From a virus: a DNA stretch of 39,423 nt. A program made the position numbers and the translations under genes. Shown in pieces: positions 28,083-35,859 of this stretch. Under the pieces are notes generated by a model. That model saw only the letters and a program-made list of their open reading frames with translations, was not told the DNA's origin and did not search any database. The stretch is from positions 1-39,423 of IMG/VR virus record IMGVR_UViG_3300044615_000496, one strand, 5' to 3'. Each line of letters starts with the position of its first letter. Within the stretch, counting starts at the first letter, position 1.

Positions 28083-28739
28083 TCAGATTTTCTTTCTGGC
28101 TGCCAGCCAGCCGAGTGCCGCGATCAGTGCCCCGATGGGAGAGCCGCCAAACTCCGGTACTTCTGCGGGCGGTGCGGGGGCGACCTCCGCACTCAGCACA
28201 ATGTCGTTGAGTGCCATGTAGTCAGTCCCGCTATTGAGCCCCCCGGTGAACGCAGGGGCGATCCACCTGAGTTCATGGCTACCCGCACTCACCACCCCCG
28301 GGCCGGTCAGCGTCACTTGAAAGGGAACATTTGACTCAGAGTTGGTGAACGTCCCGAGCGAGAGCCCGTCGAAGAGGGCACTCACGGTATAGGAAGGGGC
28401 GGTCGGGTAGGAGTTGGTGTTGCCCTGATACCAGAAGGACAAGCCGGTGATGTTCAAGGAATCAGATGTCGTGAAGGCGATGCTCTGGTAGGTCGTGTCG
28501 CTGAAGTACCTGACCATGCCCGCATTGCCAAATGGAGAGCCCAAGTTTTCGATCCCGGCGTTGGGGGTGGTCCAAGTTGCACTAACTCCGGTAGCAGTCT
28601 CGCTTGCCGGTGCGGTCAGGGCCCCAACGCTGGCATTCTCAAAGCTGAAGCTGAAGACTTCGATGGTGCTGGCCTTGACTGGCTGTAGGAGACAAGCCAA
28701 AGCGAGAAGGATCGTGCCGATGGATGCGGTGGTCTTCAT
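28083..28739 (-). CDS. Secreted protein with PEP-CTERM-like C-terminal anchor
   Basis: ATG 28739, with GAGGA five bases upstream, gives 218 residues. The N-terminus (MKTTASIGTILLALACLLQP, then VKAS) is a signal peptide. The middle is a beta-sandwich-like domain (FSFSFENASVGALTAP...GTDYMALNDIVLSAE) of the kind found in PEP-CTERM and lectin-like proteins. The C-terminus reads PAEVPEF, a hydrophobic segment IGALIAALGWLAA, then RKK: a PEP-CTERM-type sorting tail in a VPEF variant. Such proteins are processed by exosortase at the cell surface. The gene is adjacent to the DUF1559 pseudopilin, and both sit between fibre genes, so it may be a captured host surface gene. Confidence 0.75.
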   Translation of the reverse strand: MKTTASIGTILLALACLLQPVKASTIEVFSFSFENASVGALTAPASETATGVSATWTTPNAGIENLGSPFGNAGMVRYFSDTTYQSIAFTTSDSLNITGLSFWYQGNTNSYPTAPSYTVSALFDGLSLGTFTNSESNVPFQVTLTGPGVVSAGSHELRWIAPAFTGGLNSGTDYMALNDIVLSAEVAPAPPAEVPEFGGSPIGALIAALGWLAARKKI

Positions 28740-28765
28740 GGTGTTCCTCGCGGTAATGTGGCTCA

Positions 28766-30766
28766 TCAGTACGCGGCCTTCCAACGAATGCCAGAGAATG
28801 CTGCCTCGCTTGACTGTGCGCCCGGACTTACGGAGATGTCGCGGTTTGTTTTGCTAACGGTGCAGTAGCCGTAGGTAACGGCACTCCCAACGAGCCGCAT
28901 GGCAAGCGGATATTTGGCTTCAAGTTCCGCCAGCGGGAATTGTGGCGGCAGTCGCAGCGGCACCCACGCGCCGCTGCCAGCAGTGAACGTCAGAGTTCCC
29001 TTGAGTTCGATGAACCCGCCAAGCATTCGGGCTTCAATCTGCGTTGAGGTTGTTTCCTTAGTGCCGTCCATTCGGATGATCGGTGTCCAGCTAATGTCTG
29101 CCGGTGGCATTTTCGTACCACCCGCAAGCATCAACTTCACCTCATCAAGCACAGACTTCTTGAAAGCGGCCAAGGCTGGGTCATTGATGTTGGCGGCACT
29201 AGTTGGGTTAATGGCAGCCAGCTTGGTGTCAACTTGTGCCTTCGTGTAGGCATCAACTGTCGTGCTCTCAAGGGCAGCAAGGCGGGCATTTACGGGCTCA
29301 AAGTCTGATTGATACGGGATGAGTTCCTTGCCGCCCGGGGTATCAAGCACCAGACGGGGGCCGTAGCCCTCATTGGTGTCGATGTAGACCAAGCCGGGAT
29401 TGCCAGTAGAGATGGCATCACCAAAGGTGTATCCCTTGGCGACCATAGCATTGGCGACGATGTTCTGGGTGTTGTCGGCCCTCTTGGCATACCGATCATC
29501 GCTCTCTGCCCGGGTGTAGATGCTGTCGAAGACTGCCTGAAGCTGGGTCGTGATGAGCGCGGTCGTGGTGATCGGGGCATAGCCAGACAGGTCAGACAGG
29601 TAGGCAACCGTGTTCTCGGGGCCACCAGCCACCTGAGTGATGAGCCGGTCACCGGCAGCACCCATAAACAGTTCGCTGAGTTCAAGCCCCCCGGTCTGAA
29701 GATTCGACACTGAAACGTCTTGGCTAACCAGCGCGGCAATGATATTGGCTGAAGTGAACTCGTCGCCATGAACAAGGGTGTGGATGGCCTTGCCGTCATT
29801 CCAATTCAGCCGCCAGTGGTCACCTTCTTTGGCCGGAGTCAGAGATAAGCCGCCCTTCCATGCAATCGGGGAGTTGGCATCCCCTGTGAGCGACACCATG
29901 GAGGGTTCGATCTCAACGTCCCGAATGGCATCCAGAACGTCGATCTGGCCAGTGCCGATCTCAGTGCCCAGATTGGACACGATCTCTTGGAGGGAGGTGA
30001 TCTGACCCAGAAGCACGTTGTCGTTGGCAATGGAGAAGTCCTTGTCGGCTTCCAGCTTGGCATCGACTTCGGTCTTGGTGTAAACGTCATCCTTCTGGAC
30101 AACCGTTGCAAAGCCTTGGTTCAAGAGTCGGAAGTATTCCCTAAACTCAGACTCCAACGTGCCGTACTGGCCTTGAAAGGCAGCGAACTCAGACTGATCG
30201 GCCTTGCCAGCAATAAGCCCATCAACCTCGGGCTTGGTGTAACCGCCGGTCAAGGCGAAGATGTCCACCTGCTGGGGCTTGCCAAAAGGCTCGTCCAACG
30301 CATCGCTGGTCAACTTCAGCCACTGGCCTTCAGCCCTCTGCATGACGATCATGGAGGGATTCTGGGGAGTGGGCAGGCCCGCTTCGCTCTTGACGATCTT
30401 GGCAAACGAAGTCAACTGACCAGACAGCACGATGGTGGTCTGGTATTCCTGCCGTGTAATTGACACAAGGGTGCCAACATCCTTGAAGTAGTGCAGGCCG
30501 TCATCCAGAACGGAAAAGCCATCTTCCAACCCCTGAGGCGTGTCGGCCCCGGCGTCGGGAACTGCACCGGCATGGAGGGTAATGGCAGATTCTGGGATGT
30601 TTGCCAGAGCGTCGTTCAGGTCAGTGAGGGTGGCGAACCCGCCGGCACCAATGGCATCGGTGACGAACTGCTCTGTTGCCAGACCAGCCGTGTCCACCGA
30701 GCCGCCAGCACCACCGGCTGCAACCCACTGACCATTCGACTTCACATAAAGCTGTTTAGCACACAT
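28766..30766 (-). CDS. Large tail-fibre protein
   Basis: ATG 30766 gives 666 residues; TTG 30772 is an upstream alternative. The protein carries several YTK-x-E/Q-VD fibre units (YTKPEVDGLIAG, YTKTEVDAKLEAD, YTKAQVDTKL) and the related YTRAESDDRYA, typical of phage fibre shafts. The C-terminal 110 residues begin PPADISWTPIIRMDG and form a beta tip with a W-x-P-x-R segment. That C-terminal region is related to the C-terminus of the next gene upstream (PPVDFDWTPLVSVKG). Its start overlaps the stop of that gene by 11 bases. Confidence 0.8.
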   Translation of the reverse strand: MCAKQLYVKSNGQWVAAGGAGGSVDTAGLATEQFVTDAIGAGGFATLTDLNDALANIPESAITLHAGAVPDAGADTPQGLEDGFSVLDDGLHYFKDVGTLVSITRQEYQTTIVLSGQLTSFAKIVKSEAGLPTPQNPSMIVMQRAEGQWLKLTSDALDEPFGKPQQVDIFALTGGYTKPEVDGLIAGKADQSEFAAFQGQYGTLESEFREYFRLLNQGFATVVQKDDVYTKTEVDAKLEADKDFSIANDNVLLGQITSLQEIVSNLGTEIGTGQIDVLDAIRDVEIEPSMVSLTGDANSPIAWKGGLSLTPAKEGDHWRLNWNDGKAIHTLVHGDEFTSANIIAALVSQDVSVSNLQTGGLELSELFMGAAGDRLITQVAGGPENTVAYLSDLSGYAPITTTALITTQLQAVFDSIYTRAESDDRYAKRADNTQNIVANAMVAKGYTFGDAISTGNPGLVYIDTNEGYGPRLVLDTPGGKELIPYQSDFEPVNARLAALESTTVDAYTKAQVDTKLAAINPTSAANINDPALAAFKKSVLDEVKLMLAGGTKMPPADISWTPIIRMDGTKETTSTQIEARMLGGFIELKGTLTFTAGSGAWVPLRLPPQFPLAELEAKYPLAMRLVGSAVTYGYCTVSKTNRDISVSPGAQSSEAAFSGIRWKAAY

Positions 30767-31436
30767 ATGCAATCATCCCGTCGAAGGAAACGTGAGTAAA
30801 TTTGCCGCCACTGGCCACTACGTTGAGGTCGCCAGAAGTAGTTAGGGTGACTGACACGAACTTGAAGGCCAGTCCGTTTTCCTTCCCCGTGACCACCGCA
30901 CTGCAATTCACCAGCGGCTTCGGCAAGCTGGCAGGGAGAGTACGAACGGTCGTGTAGGTTCCAGCAGACGAGTAGGTGAAAACCAATTCGCCACGCAGGA
31001 GGAGAACGCCATTGGTCTGCTTGGCTTCGATCAGGCCGGTGCCTTTGACAGAGACAAGCGGAGTCCAGTCAAAGTCCACGGGCGGCTCTTTACCACCAGC
31101 AATCATGGTGCGGACGATGGACTTAACTTCTGGCTCGGTCATGGACTTGCCCTGAGGCTGTCCCTCAATGACCGGCTGCGTGGCGGGGGCGGCGACTGGG
31201 GTGATCTCAGGTCCCAGCCACAAGTCACCGTCCTTGCCAACCGGCTCTGACTCCTGCTCGTAGACAATGGGCAGGTCTTCGGCCTTGGCATAGCCGGTGA
31301 GGTCAACATTCCCAGTGGCAGCATTGGCAAGCAGGGCGTCGATCTCAACGTCGCTGTAGACCCCCACAATGCCGTTGGTGAAACGGGCTGAGTCCGGGTA
31401 AACCTTGATCGGGGCTGGTCTGGCTGGGGCTGGCAT
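30756..31436 (-). CDS. Short fibre protein with shared C-terminal tip domain
   Basis: The 226-residue product has YSDVEIDALLAN near residue 28, a fibre motif like the YTKxEVD units of the next gene, and a middle section with a Glu/Pro-rich linker (QPVIEGQPQGKSMTEPEV). Its last 105 residues (PPVDFDWTPLVSVKG...KFTHVSFDGMIAYVC) correspond to the tip domain of the large fibre, showing the two genes share a duplicated module. ATG at 31436 lies three bases after the upstream stop. Confidence 0.72.
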   Translation of the reverse strand: MPAPARPAPIKVYPDSARFTNGIVGVYSDVEIDALLANAATGNVDLTGYAKAEDLPIVYEQESEPVGKDGDLWLGPEITPVAAPATQPVIEGQPQGKSMTEPEVKSIVRTMIAGGKEPPVDFDWTPLVSVKGTGLIEAKQTNGVLLLRGELVFTYSSAGTYTTVRTLPASLPKPLVNCSAVVTGKENGLAFKFVSVTLTTSGDLNVVASGGKFTHVSFDGMIAYVC

Positions 31437-31439
31437 GGG

Positions 31440-32372
31440 TTACTCTTCGATGAGGGGCAGCAAATATTTCTTCCCGCCAACTAGCACATAAACCCCGCCT
31501 ACCATGTACGGCTGGGTGATCTCGGTGCCGTCTGCGGACAGGCCTATGATCGTGCCGTCGAGTTGCTGAGTGACGGGCTGGTCTAGGTAAGTGAATAGCG
31601 GGGTGGGGTCGCCTCCGGGGGCAGGGGCCGGGGCCTCAAGGAGCGGCATCAAGAACCGCTTGCCGCCCACCAGCACAGGCACAGCCCCAATCATGTAGGG
31701 CTGGTGAATCTCCATGCCGTCTGGGGAGAGCCCGATTGGCAATCCGTTGTCCTGCTCGACTACAGGCTGCCCTGCATAGACCGGCGGGTTGGCATTACTG
31801 AACGAGGAGGTCGGAGTGGTGGCCCCAAGCTGGGCACGAACCCATTCTTCGGTGGCTATGTTCTCTTCGGTAATCTCCCTAAGGGGAGTGCCGTCTTTTC
31901 GGAGCGAGAGCTTGGCCGTGCCGTCAATGTCCGTGGTAATGAAGAGCGTGTTGGGGCCGTCAATGTCAATGGCCTTGGGGGCAATGACCTGACCCCGAAT
32001 GGCAGCCAGAACGTCGATAATGGTGAGGTCGCCAACGATCTCGGTGGGGTTGATCCACAGGTCGCCTTCGGCCTCGCCGGGCGGGGGCTCAACGTCCGAG
32101 ACAATGTGGCTGCCGCAAGAGCCGCCCGTGCCCTGACCGTCTACCAACCAAGGAAGCTGGGACCACCTGAGCCAGCCGTCACCGATCTTGAGGTTGGGGC
32201 CGTCAGTGGCACCAATGACGTAGCCCAGTTCTCCGCTTGCGAGTCGCGGATCATTCTTCAACCAATTCTCAGCCGTGTCCTGCCTGCACCTGATGCGCCA
32301 GTAGCCCCTCTCATCGGAGGCGCAGTTGGAGAACGTCGAGGGCGAGTGGCAGGGGGTGGCTGGAAGAGACAT
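31440..32372 (-). CDS. Tropism-determinant-like fibre protein with internal repeat
   Basis: The 310-residue product has an N-terminal TAENWLKNDPRLASGELGYV...LKIGDGWLRWSQLPW segment, the pattern of phage fibre N-terminal domains related to the Bordetella phage major tropism determinant. The C-terminal part is a tandem duplication: LPIGLSPDGMEIHQPYMIG with LVGGKRFLMPLLEAP, then IIGLSADGTEITQPYMVG with LVGGKKYLLPLIEE. AGGAG six bases upstream supports ATG 32372, and the GTACATAAA motif lies 17 bases upstream. It is the first fibre gene after the portal region. Confidence 0.75.
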   Translation of the reverse strand: MSLPATPCHSPSTFSNCASDERGYWRIRCRQDTAENWLKNDPRLASGELGYVIGATDGPNLKIGDGWLRWSQLPWLVDGQGTGGSCGSHIVSDVEPPPGEAEGDLWINPTEIVGDLTIIDVLAAIRGQVIAPKAIDIDGPNTLFITTDIDGTAKLSLRKDGTPLREITEENIATEEWVRAQLGATTPTSSFSNANPPVYAGQPVVEQDNGLPIGLSPDGMEIHQPYMIGAVPVLVGGKRFLMPLLEAPAPAPGGDPTPLFTYLDQPVTQQLDGTIIGLSADGTEITQPYMVGGVYVLVGGKKYLLPLIEE

Positions 32373-32389
32373 GGGACGCTCCTACCTCT

Positions 32390-32398
32390 TTTATGTAC
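32390..32398 (-). promoter_or_regulatory. GTACATAAA motif, copy a
   Basis: On the minus strand GTACATAAAAGAGGTAGG lies 12 bases after the preceding stop and 17 bases before the first fibre gene. It matches copy b at 16 of 18 positions and copy c in the first nine. Confidence 0.45.
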
Positions 32399-32409
32399 GG
32401 GCAGGGGCG

Positions 32410-32949
32410 TCAACGTGCAGGCTTCTTCCAGCGGGGGGCGTGCTTTTCTTTGACCTTCTCAAGGGCAGCGGCCATAGAAAGCTTGGGGTTTTTGGCGATC
32501 TCTTTCTTGGCAAGCTCCTTGGCGATTCGCGGGTTCAGGTCGTGCCTGACAACGGGAAGGTCGGTGGCCTCGATGTTCACCATGCCGGTGACACTGAGGT
32601 TCCTCGCCTTGGCCACTCGCTTCACATCAGACAGGTCGGACACCCAAGCCATAGGGTCACAATGGCCAAGTTTGTTGGCCAGCCCGCTTACATATTGCTT
32701 TCCTGAGATGTTGATGCCTGCCGCCTTGGCTTCGCGGATCATCTTCTTGGCCTGACGGGCAGGGAGTTCGTCCCACTGATTGCCTGCCAGACGGCCTTCT
32801 TGAAAGGCCCGGTCGGTGCCTTTGGTTCCGGGCGGCTGACCCAAGCTGCACATCAGGGCAAACGACTCAGACTGGCCGTTCGCAACCATCTTCTTGAAGT
32901 GGTCCTGAACTTCCTTGCTGGCATTCCTGATTTCATAGGGCAGCTTCAT
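32410..32949 (-). CDS. Basic virion-operon protein, unknown
   Basis: The 179-residue product directly follows the portal gene (ATGA overlap; GGAG eight bases upstream). It is helical and basic, with GQPPGTKGTDRAFQEGRLAG and a KKMIREAKAAGINISGKQYVSGLA section, and ends in a Lys-rich tail (EIAKNPKLSMAAALEKVKEK). The scaffold position after the portal fits an assembly or scaffold role, but nothing in the sequence proves it. It is not a recognisable capsid protein. Function unknown. Confidence 0.6.
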   Translation of the reverse strand: MKLPYEIRNASKEVQDHFKKMVANGQSESFALMCSLGQPPGTKGTDRAFQEGRLAGNQWDELPARQAKKMIREAKAAGINISGKQYVSGLANKLGHCDPMAWVSDLSDVKRVAKARNLSVTGMVNIEATDLPVVRHDLNPRIAKELAKKEIAKNPKLSMAAALEKVKEKHAPRWKKPAR

Positions 32950-35066
32950 GGCTGTAGCTCCGGTGGCATGGGCTGTGGCTCAGGGGGGGGAGCCCCGCCG
33001 CCGCTCTCTTCGGGCGAAGCCCCGCTCTCACCGGCTGGAGGTCCGGGTGGCGGGCCGGGAGGCGGCGGCGGGGGCGGCTCTGGGATCATGTACGGCTTGG
33101 GGTCAAGGTCGAGTGACTTGCACCAGTCAGACAGGAGGGCATTCATGGGGCCCACTTGGCCCATGGGGATGAGGCCTTGGAGAAGTGGCCCAAGATTCTG
33201 CATGGCCAAGTTCATCTGCTCGACTCTGCCCGCCTTGTTCGGCTTGCGGGCAGAACCGGCCTCGATCCTGTAGTCAAACTCCCGGGCAAGACCGTGAACG
33301 TCGATCTGCTGGATGATCCCGCTCCACACCTGAGCCCCAAGCGGTCCAAGGATAGGGGCAACGTCTTGGGGCTGGAGGAGCCAACGGGCAGCCAAGGCCT
33401 CTTTCCTAGACAAGGTGGACATAGCGTCTTCCAGTACATTGGCCATGTCATCCGGCCTTACTGAAATCTGCTCAGACTTGACCTGTGCCTCTGCGGCTGA
33501 CCTAAACTGGTTGCGAGTCATTCCGTAGACCAACTCTGTAAGTCCGACCCTTTTGTCGAACATCTCAGATACGGCTTGCAAAATGGTCCATATGTCCTGC
33601 GGGACGTTGGGCATCTGAAACACTGAAACAATGTCGTTGACTGACCGTCCGAGCGTTTCAGAGAGTTCCACAAGGGAAAACCCAGACTCTTCGTGCTTGA
33701 GAATCTGGTCTTTAATGTCATCCCCGGCAGCCTTGGCCACGCCCACCATGGTCTTGCAGGACACCATGATGCGGCCCGCCAAGAAGGACATGGCCCAGTT
33801 CAGGAACTTGAGTTCGCTCAGGCCCGGCTTCAGGTGGCTGATCGGCCAGATGTAGCCCGGCTTGCGGTGGAACTGGAGTGGGGTAAATGGCCAGCCGTTG
33901 ATGTCGGCGTAGAAGGGGATGGGCCACCGGGTCTTGGTGAACATGCTGTTCGGCAGGCCCGACTCGTCCGGCGGCTCAAGAGCCAGTTCCTTGGGGACAT
34001 TCAATGGGAAATTTACGCCTTCCGCCACAACCACATAGCAGTTCTGACCAAGGGCATCGAACATCCCGGCAAACTCTTTGGGGAATCCCTTGAGCGTGTG
34101 GCCGAATCCGGTCTTGGACCAAATCTTCCAGTAAACGCACAGGTCGTTGGTCTTGCCGTTCTGCTTCTTGGTCTTGTAGTCCCGGTCTTCTTCTTGGGAT
34201 CGGGCCACGAAGCTCTCTAGATGACCCTTTAGGTCCTCTTTGCTCAGGCCATACTGGGCCGCCACTTCGTCAATCGGGTGAACGCACCGCCGGGCACACC
34301 ACAGGATGTCCTCCTGCTCGTCTGCGTCCGGGTCCATCAAGAGATTGTCACAGGAGTCATAGAACGAGCCGACGATCCCGAAGGTCTGGCCGTCTTCTGT
34401 GGCTGGGAGTTCGACCAATTCGGTCCACCACACCCCCATGCCCTTGATAATGGCCTCGTCAACAGTCTTTCTGGAGTGTTCCTTGAGGTTCAACTCCACG
34501 GGCGTGTAATTCAGGTAGGTCTCTACAAGCTGGGCTACCGTTCGCCTCTGCTCCTCCATCATGTCTATCTGACTGGAGGCCTGCATGTACTGCTGGAGCA
34601 TGGGATCGGGCATGGGCTGCCCGGTCATCGGATCGATCTGGGGCGGCTGGCTGGGGTCGATGCCCATGGCCTGTGGCGGGATCGCCGGGAACGTCCTTGG
34701 GGTGACAGTCCTTACCGGGTTGCGGTGGTAAATGACTGACCCAAAGAGCTTTACAGCCTCAAAAGCCTTGTTGATGCACATCCTGAAGCTGGGCGGTGCC
34801 AGCTTGGAATAGCTCTTGTCGCTCTTGCCGTCAGACTTCCAGAACCAGTCCCCGTGACCGTCAAAGAAGTTCATGCACTCTTTGGAGTCATCGGAGAACG
34901 GCTTCTTGTGCTTCTGGGCCTGCTTGAGCTTCGACAGCCAAGAGGTAGAGATAGCCCTAAGGGCATCCTCCATCCTCTTTTGCGGGATAATGTCCTGCGG
35001 CGGGGCCTCAAACGGGCCACCATCGGAGCCCTCTGAGGGAAGCTCGGGATACAGGTTTTCGTCCAT
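32946..35066 (-). CDS. Portal-like protein
   Basis: ATG 35066 (GAGG six bases upstream, TGATG coupling) gives 706 residues; GTG 35069 is an alternative. After a charged N-terminus come a WFWKSDG...LAPPSFRMCINKAFEAVKLFGSVIYHRNPVRTV-like section (quoted in part: FRMCINKAFEAVKLFGSVIY), a WWTELVELP strand, YDSCDNLLMDPDADEQED, and long helices with LSELKFLNWAMSFLAGRIMV. This order resembles portal proteins of podoviruses. The C-terminus is a Pro/Gly/Glu-rich tail (PPPPPPGPPPGPPAGES). Position downstream of the terminase supports the call. No close family member was confirmed. Confidence 0.75.
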   Translation of the reverse strand: MDENLYPELPSEGSDGGPFEAPPQDIIPQKRMEDALRAISTSWLSKLKQAQKHKKPFSDDSKECMNFFDGHGDWFWKSDGKSDKSYSKLAPPSFRMCINKAFEAVKLFGSVIYHRNPVRTVTPRTFPAIPPQAMGIDPSQPPQIDPMTGQPMPDPMLQQYMQASSQIDMMEEQRRTVAQLVETYLNYTPVELNLKEHSRKTVDEAIIKGMGVWWTELVELPATEDGQTFGIVGSFYDSCDNLLMDPDADEQEDILWCARRCVHPIDEVAAQYGLSKEDLKGHLESFVARSQEEDRDYKTKKQNGKTNDLCVYWKIWSKTGFGHTLKGFPKEFAGMFDALGQNCYVVVAEGVNFPLNVPKELALEPPDESGLPNSMFTKTRWPIPFYADINGWPFTPLQFHRKPGYIWPISHLKPGLSELKFLNWAMSFLAGRIMVSCKTMVGVAKAAGDDIKDQILKHEESGFSLVELSETLGRSVNDIVSVFQMPNVPQDIWTILQAVSEMFDKRVGLTELVYGMTRNQFRSAAEAQVKSEQISVRPDDMANVLEDAMSTLSRKEALAARWLLQPQDVAPILGPLGAQVWSGIIQQIDVHGLAREFDYRIEAGSARKPNKAGRVEQMNLAMQNLGPLLQGLIPMGQVGPMNALLSDWCKSLDLDPKPYMIPEPPPPPPPGPPPGPPAGESGASPEESGGGAPPPEPQPMPPELQP

Positions 35067-35407
35067 CACCTACCTCGGATACAGGCGTACCACATCCCGT
35101 TCGGCCCCTGAGCTACACCCTGATCCTGAATGGCAATCTGCCCGTAGTAGCAGCAGTTTCTGACCGCTGCTTCCGGGGTGCTGGCCATCCCGATGCCTTC
35201 CATCATGCCGCCGTTGCCGCCCATGTGCTGAAGCCGACCCATGCGGGCACAGGCCTCGGCCACCCCTTGAGCGGTGTTGGTCATGGCTCGCACTACGTTC
35301 TGGACCGGCTGGCCTTGCTGGTACTGGCGGCGGGGCTTTGCATGGGCTTCCACCGTCCAGTTCAAACACATCCCGAAAGCCGTAGCTGCGATCAAAAACC
35401 GCTTCAT
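35066..35407 (-). CDS. Secreted small Cys-containing protein
   Basis: ATG 35407, with AAAGGAGA upstream, gives 113 residues. The N-terminus MKRFLIAATAFGMCLNWTVEAHA is a signal peptide (MKRFLIAATAFGMCLN shown). The mature part is Gln/Gly/Met-rich with a C-terminal STPEAAVRNCCYYGQ...GVAQGPNGMWYACIRGR motif containing three cysteines. The function is unknown. An exported protein between terminase and portal is unusual; it may act on the host envelope at the end of infection or be a moron gene. The GTACATAAA motif lies 16 bases upstream of the ATG. Confidence 0.65.
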   Translation of the reverse strand: MKRFLIAATAFGMCLNWTVEAHAKPRRQYQQGQPVQNVVRAMTNTAQGVAEACARMGRLQHMGGNGGMMEGIGMASTPEAAVRNCCYYGQIAIQDQGVAQGPNGMWYACIRGR

Positions 35408-35423
35408 GGAACTCTCCTTTGTA

Positions 35424-35432
35424 TTTATGTAC
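35424..35432 (-). promoter_or_regulatory. GTACATAAA motif, copy c
   Basis: On the minus strand GTACATAAATACAAAGG lies 16 bases before the secreted gene upstream of the portal. It shares the nine-base core with the other two copies but not the GAGnTAGG extension. Confidence 0.4.
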
Positions 35433-35454
35433 CTGTCGGGCTTCTGGACGCGCA

Positions 35455-35781
35455 TCAACCCTTCTTAGCGGCCTCGATCTTGGTCTTGGTCAAAAGAGCT
35501 TGGAGTTCCTTCAAGGCCTTGGTGTTGGGGTGAAGATCGAACGCACCCCACTTCTGCCACGCCTGTGCCGTTTCGCTCTCCCTCCAGAACGGGTCATCCC
35601 TGTGCCGGACGGACGGCTTCTCGACAAAGCCAGCGTCCTCGGCAAACACCAGCACCTTGATGGTCTGGGTGCCGGGCTTGCAGGTGACCCAACCCATCAC
35701 CGGATTCCCATCGGTGAAAGGGTTGTCGTAGAAGAGAACCATGTCACCCACCGACAGGGCGGGCATTTGAAAGGTGGCCAT
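35455..35781 (-). CDS. Small virion-operon protein, unknown
   Basis: The 108-residue product starts MATFQMPALSVGDMVLFYDN, with a GDMVLFYDNP...MGWVTCKPG beta section that could form an SH3-like barrel, and ends in a helix with a Lys-rich tail. GGAGG four bases upstream supports ATG 35781. It is located between terminase and portal; a head-completion or decoration role is possible but not shown. Confidence 0.6.
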   Translation of the reverse strand: MATFQMPALSVGDMVLFYDNPFTDGNPVMGWVTCKPGTQTIKVLVFAEDAGFVEKPSVRHRDDPFWRESETAQAWQKWGAFDLHPNTKALKELQALLTKTKIEAAKKG

Positions 35782-35859
35782 ATAACCTCCAGAAATTGGT
35801 GTTCAAGCAACGCTGACACCATTTACCGGGGCGAAACGCAAGACAACAAGAGGCTTTTG

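Noticed and set aside
23734-32372. A diversity-generating retroelement acting on the fibre genes
   Set aside because: The tropism-determinant-like N-terminus raised the idea, but no reverse transcriptase or template/variable repeat pair is visible in the window.
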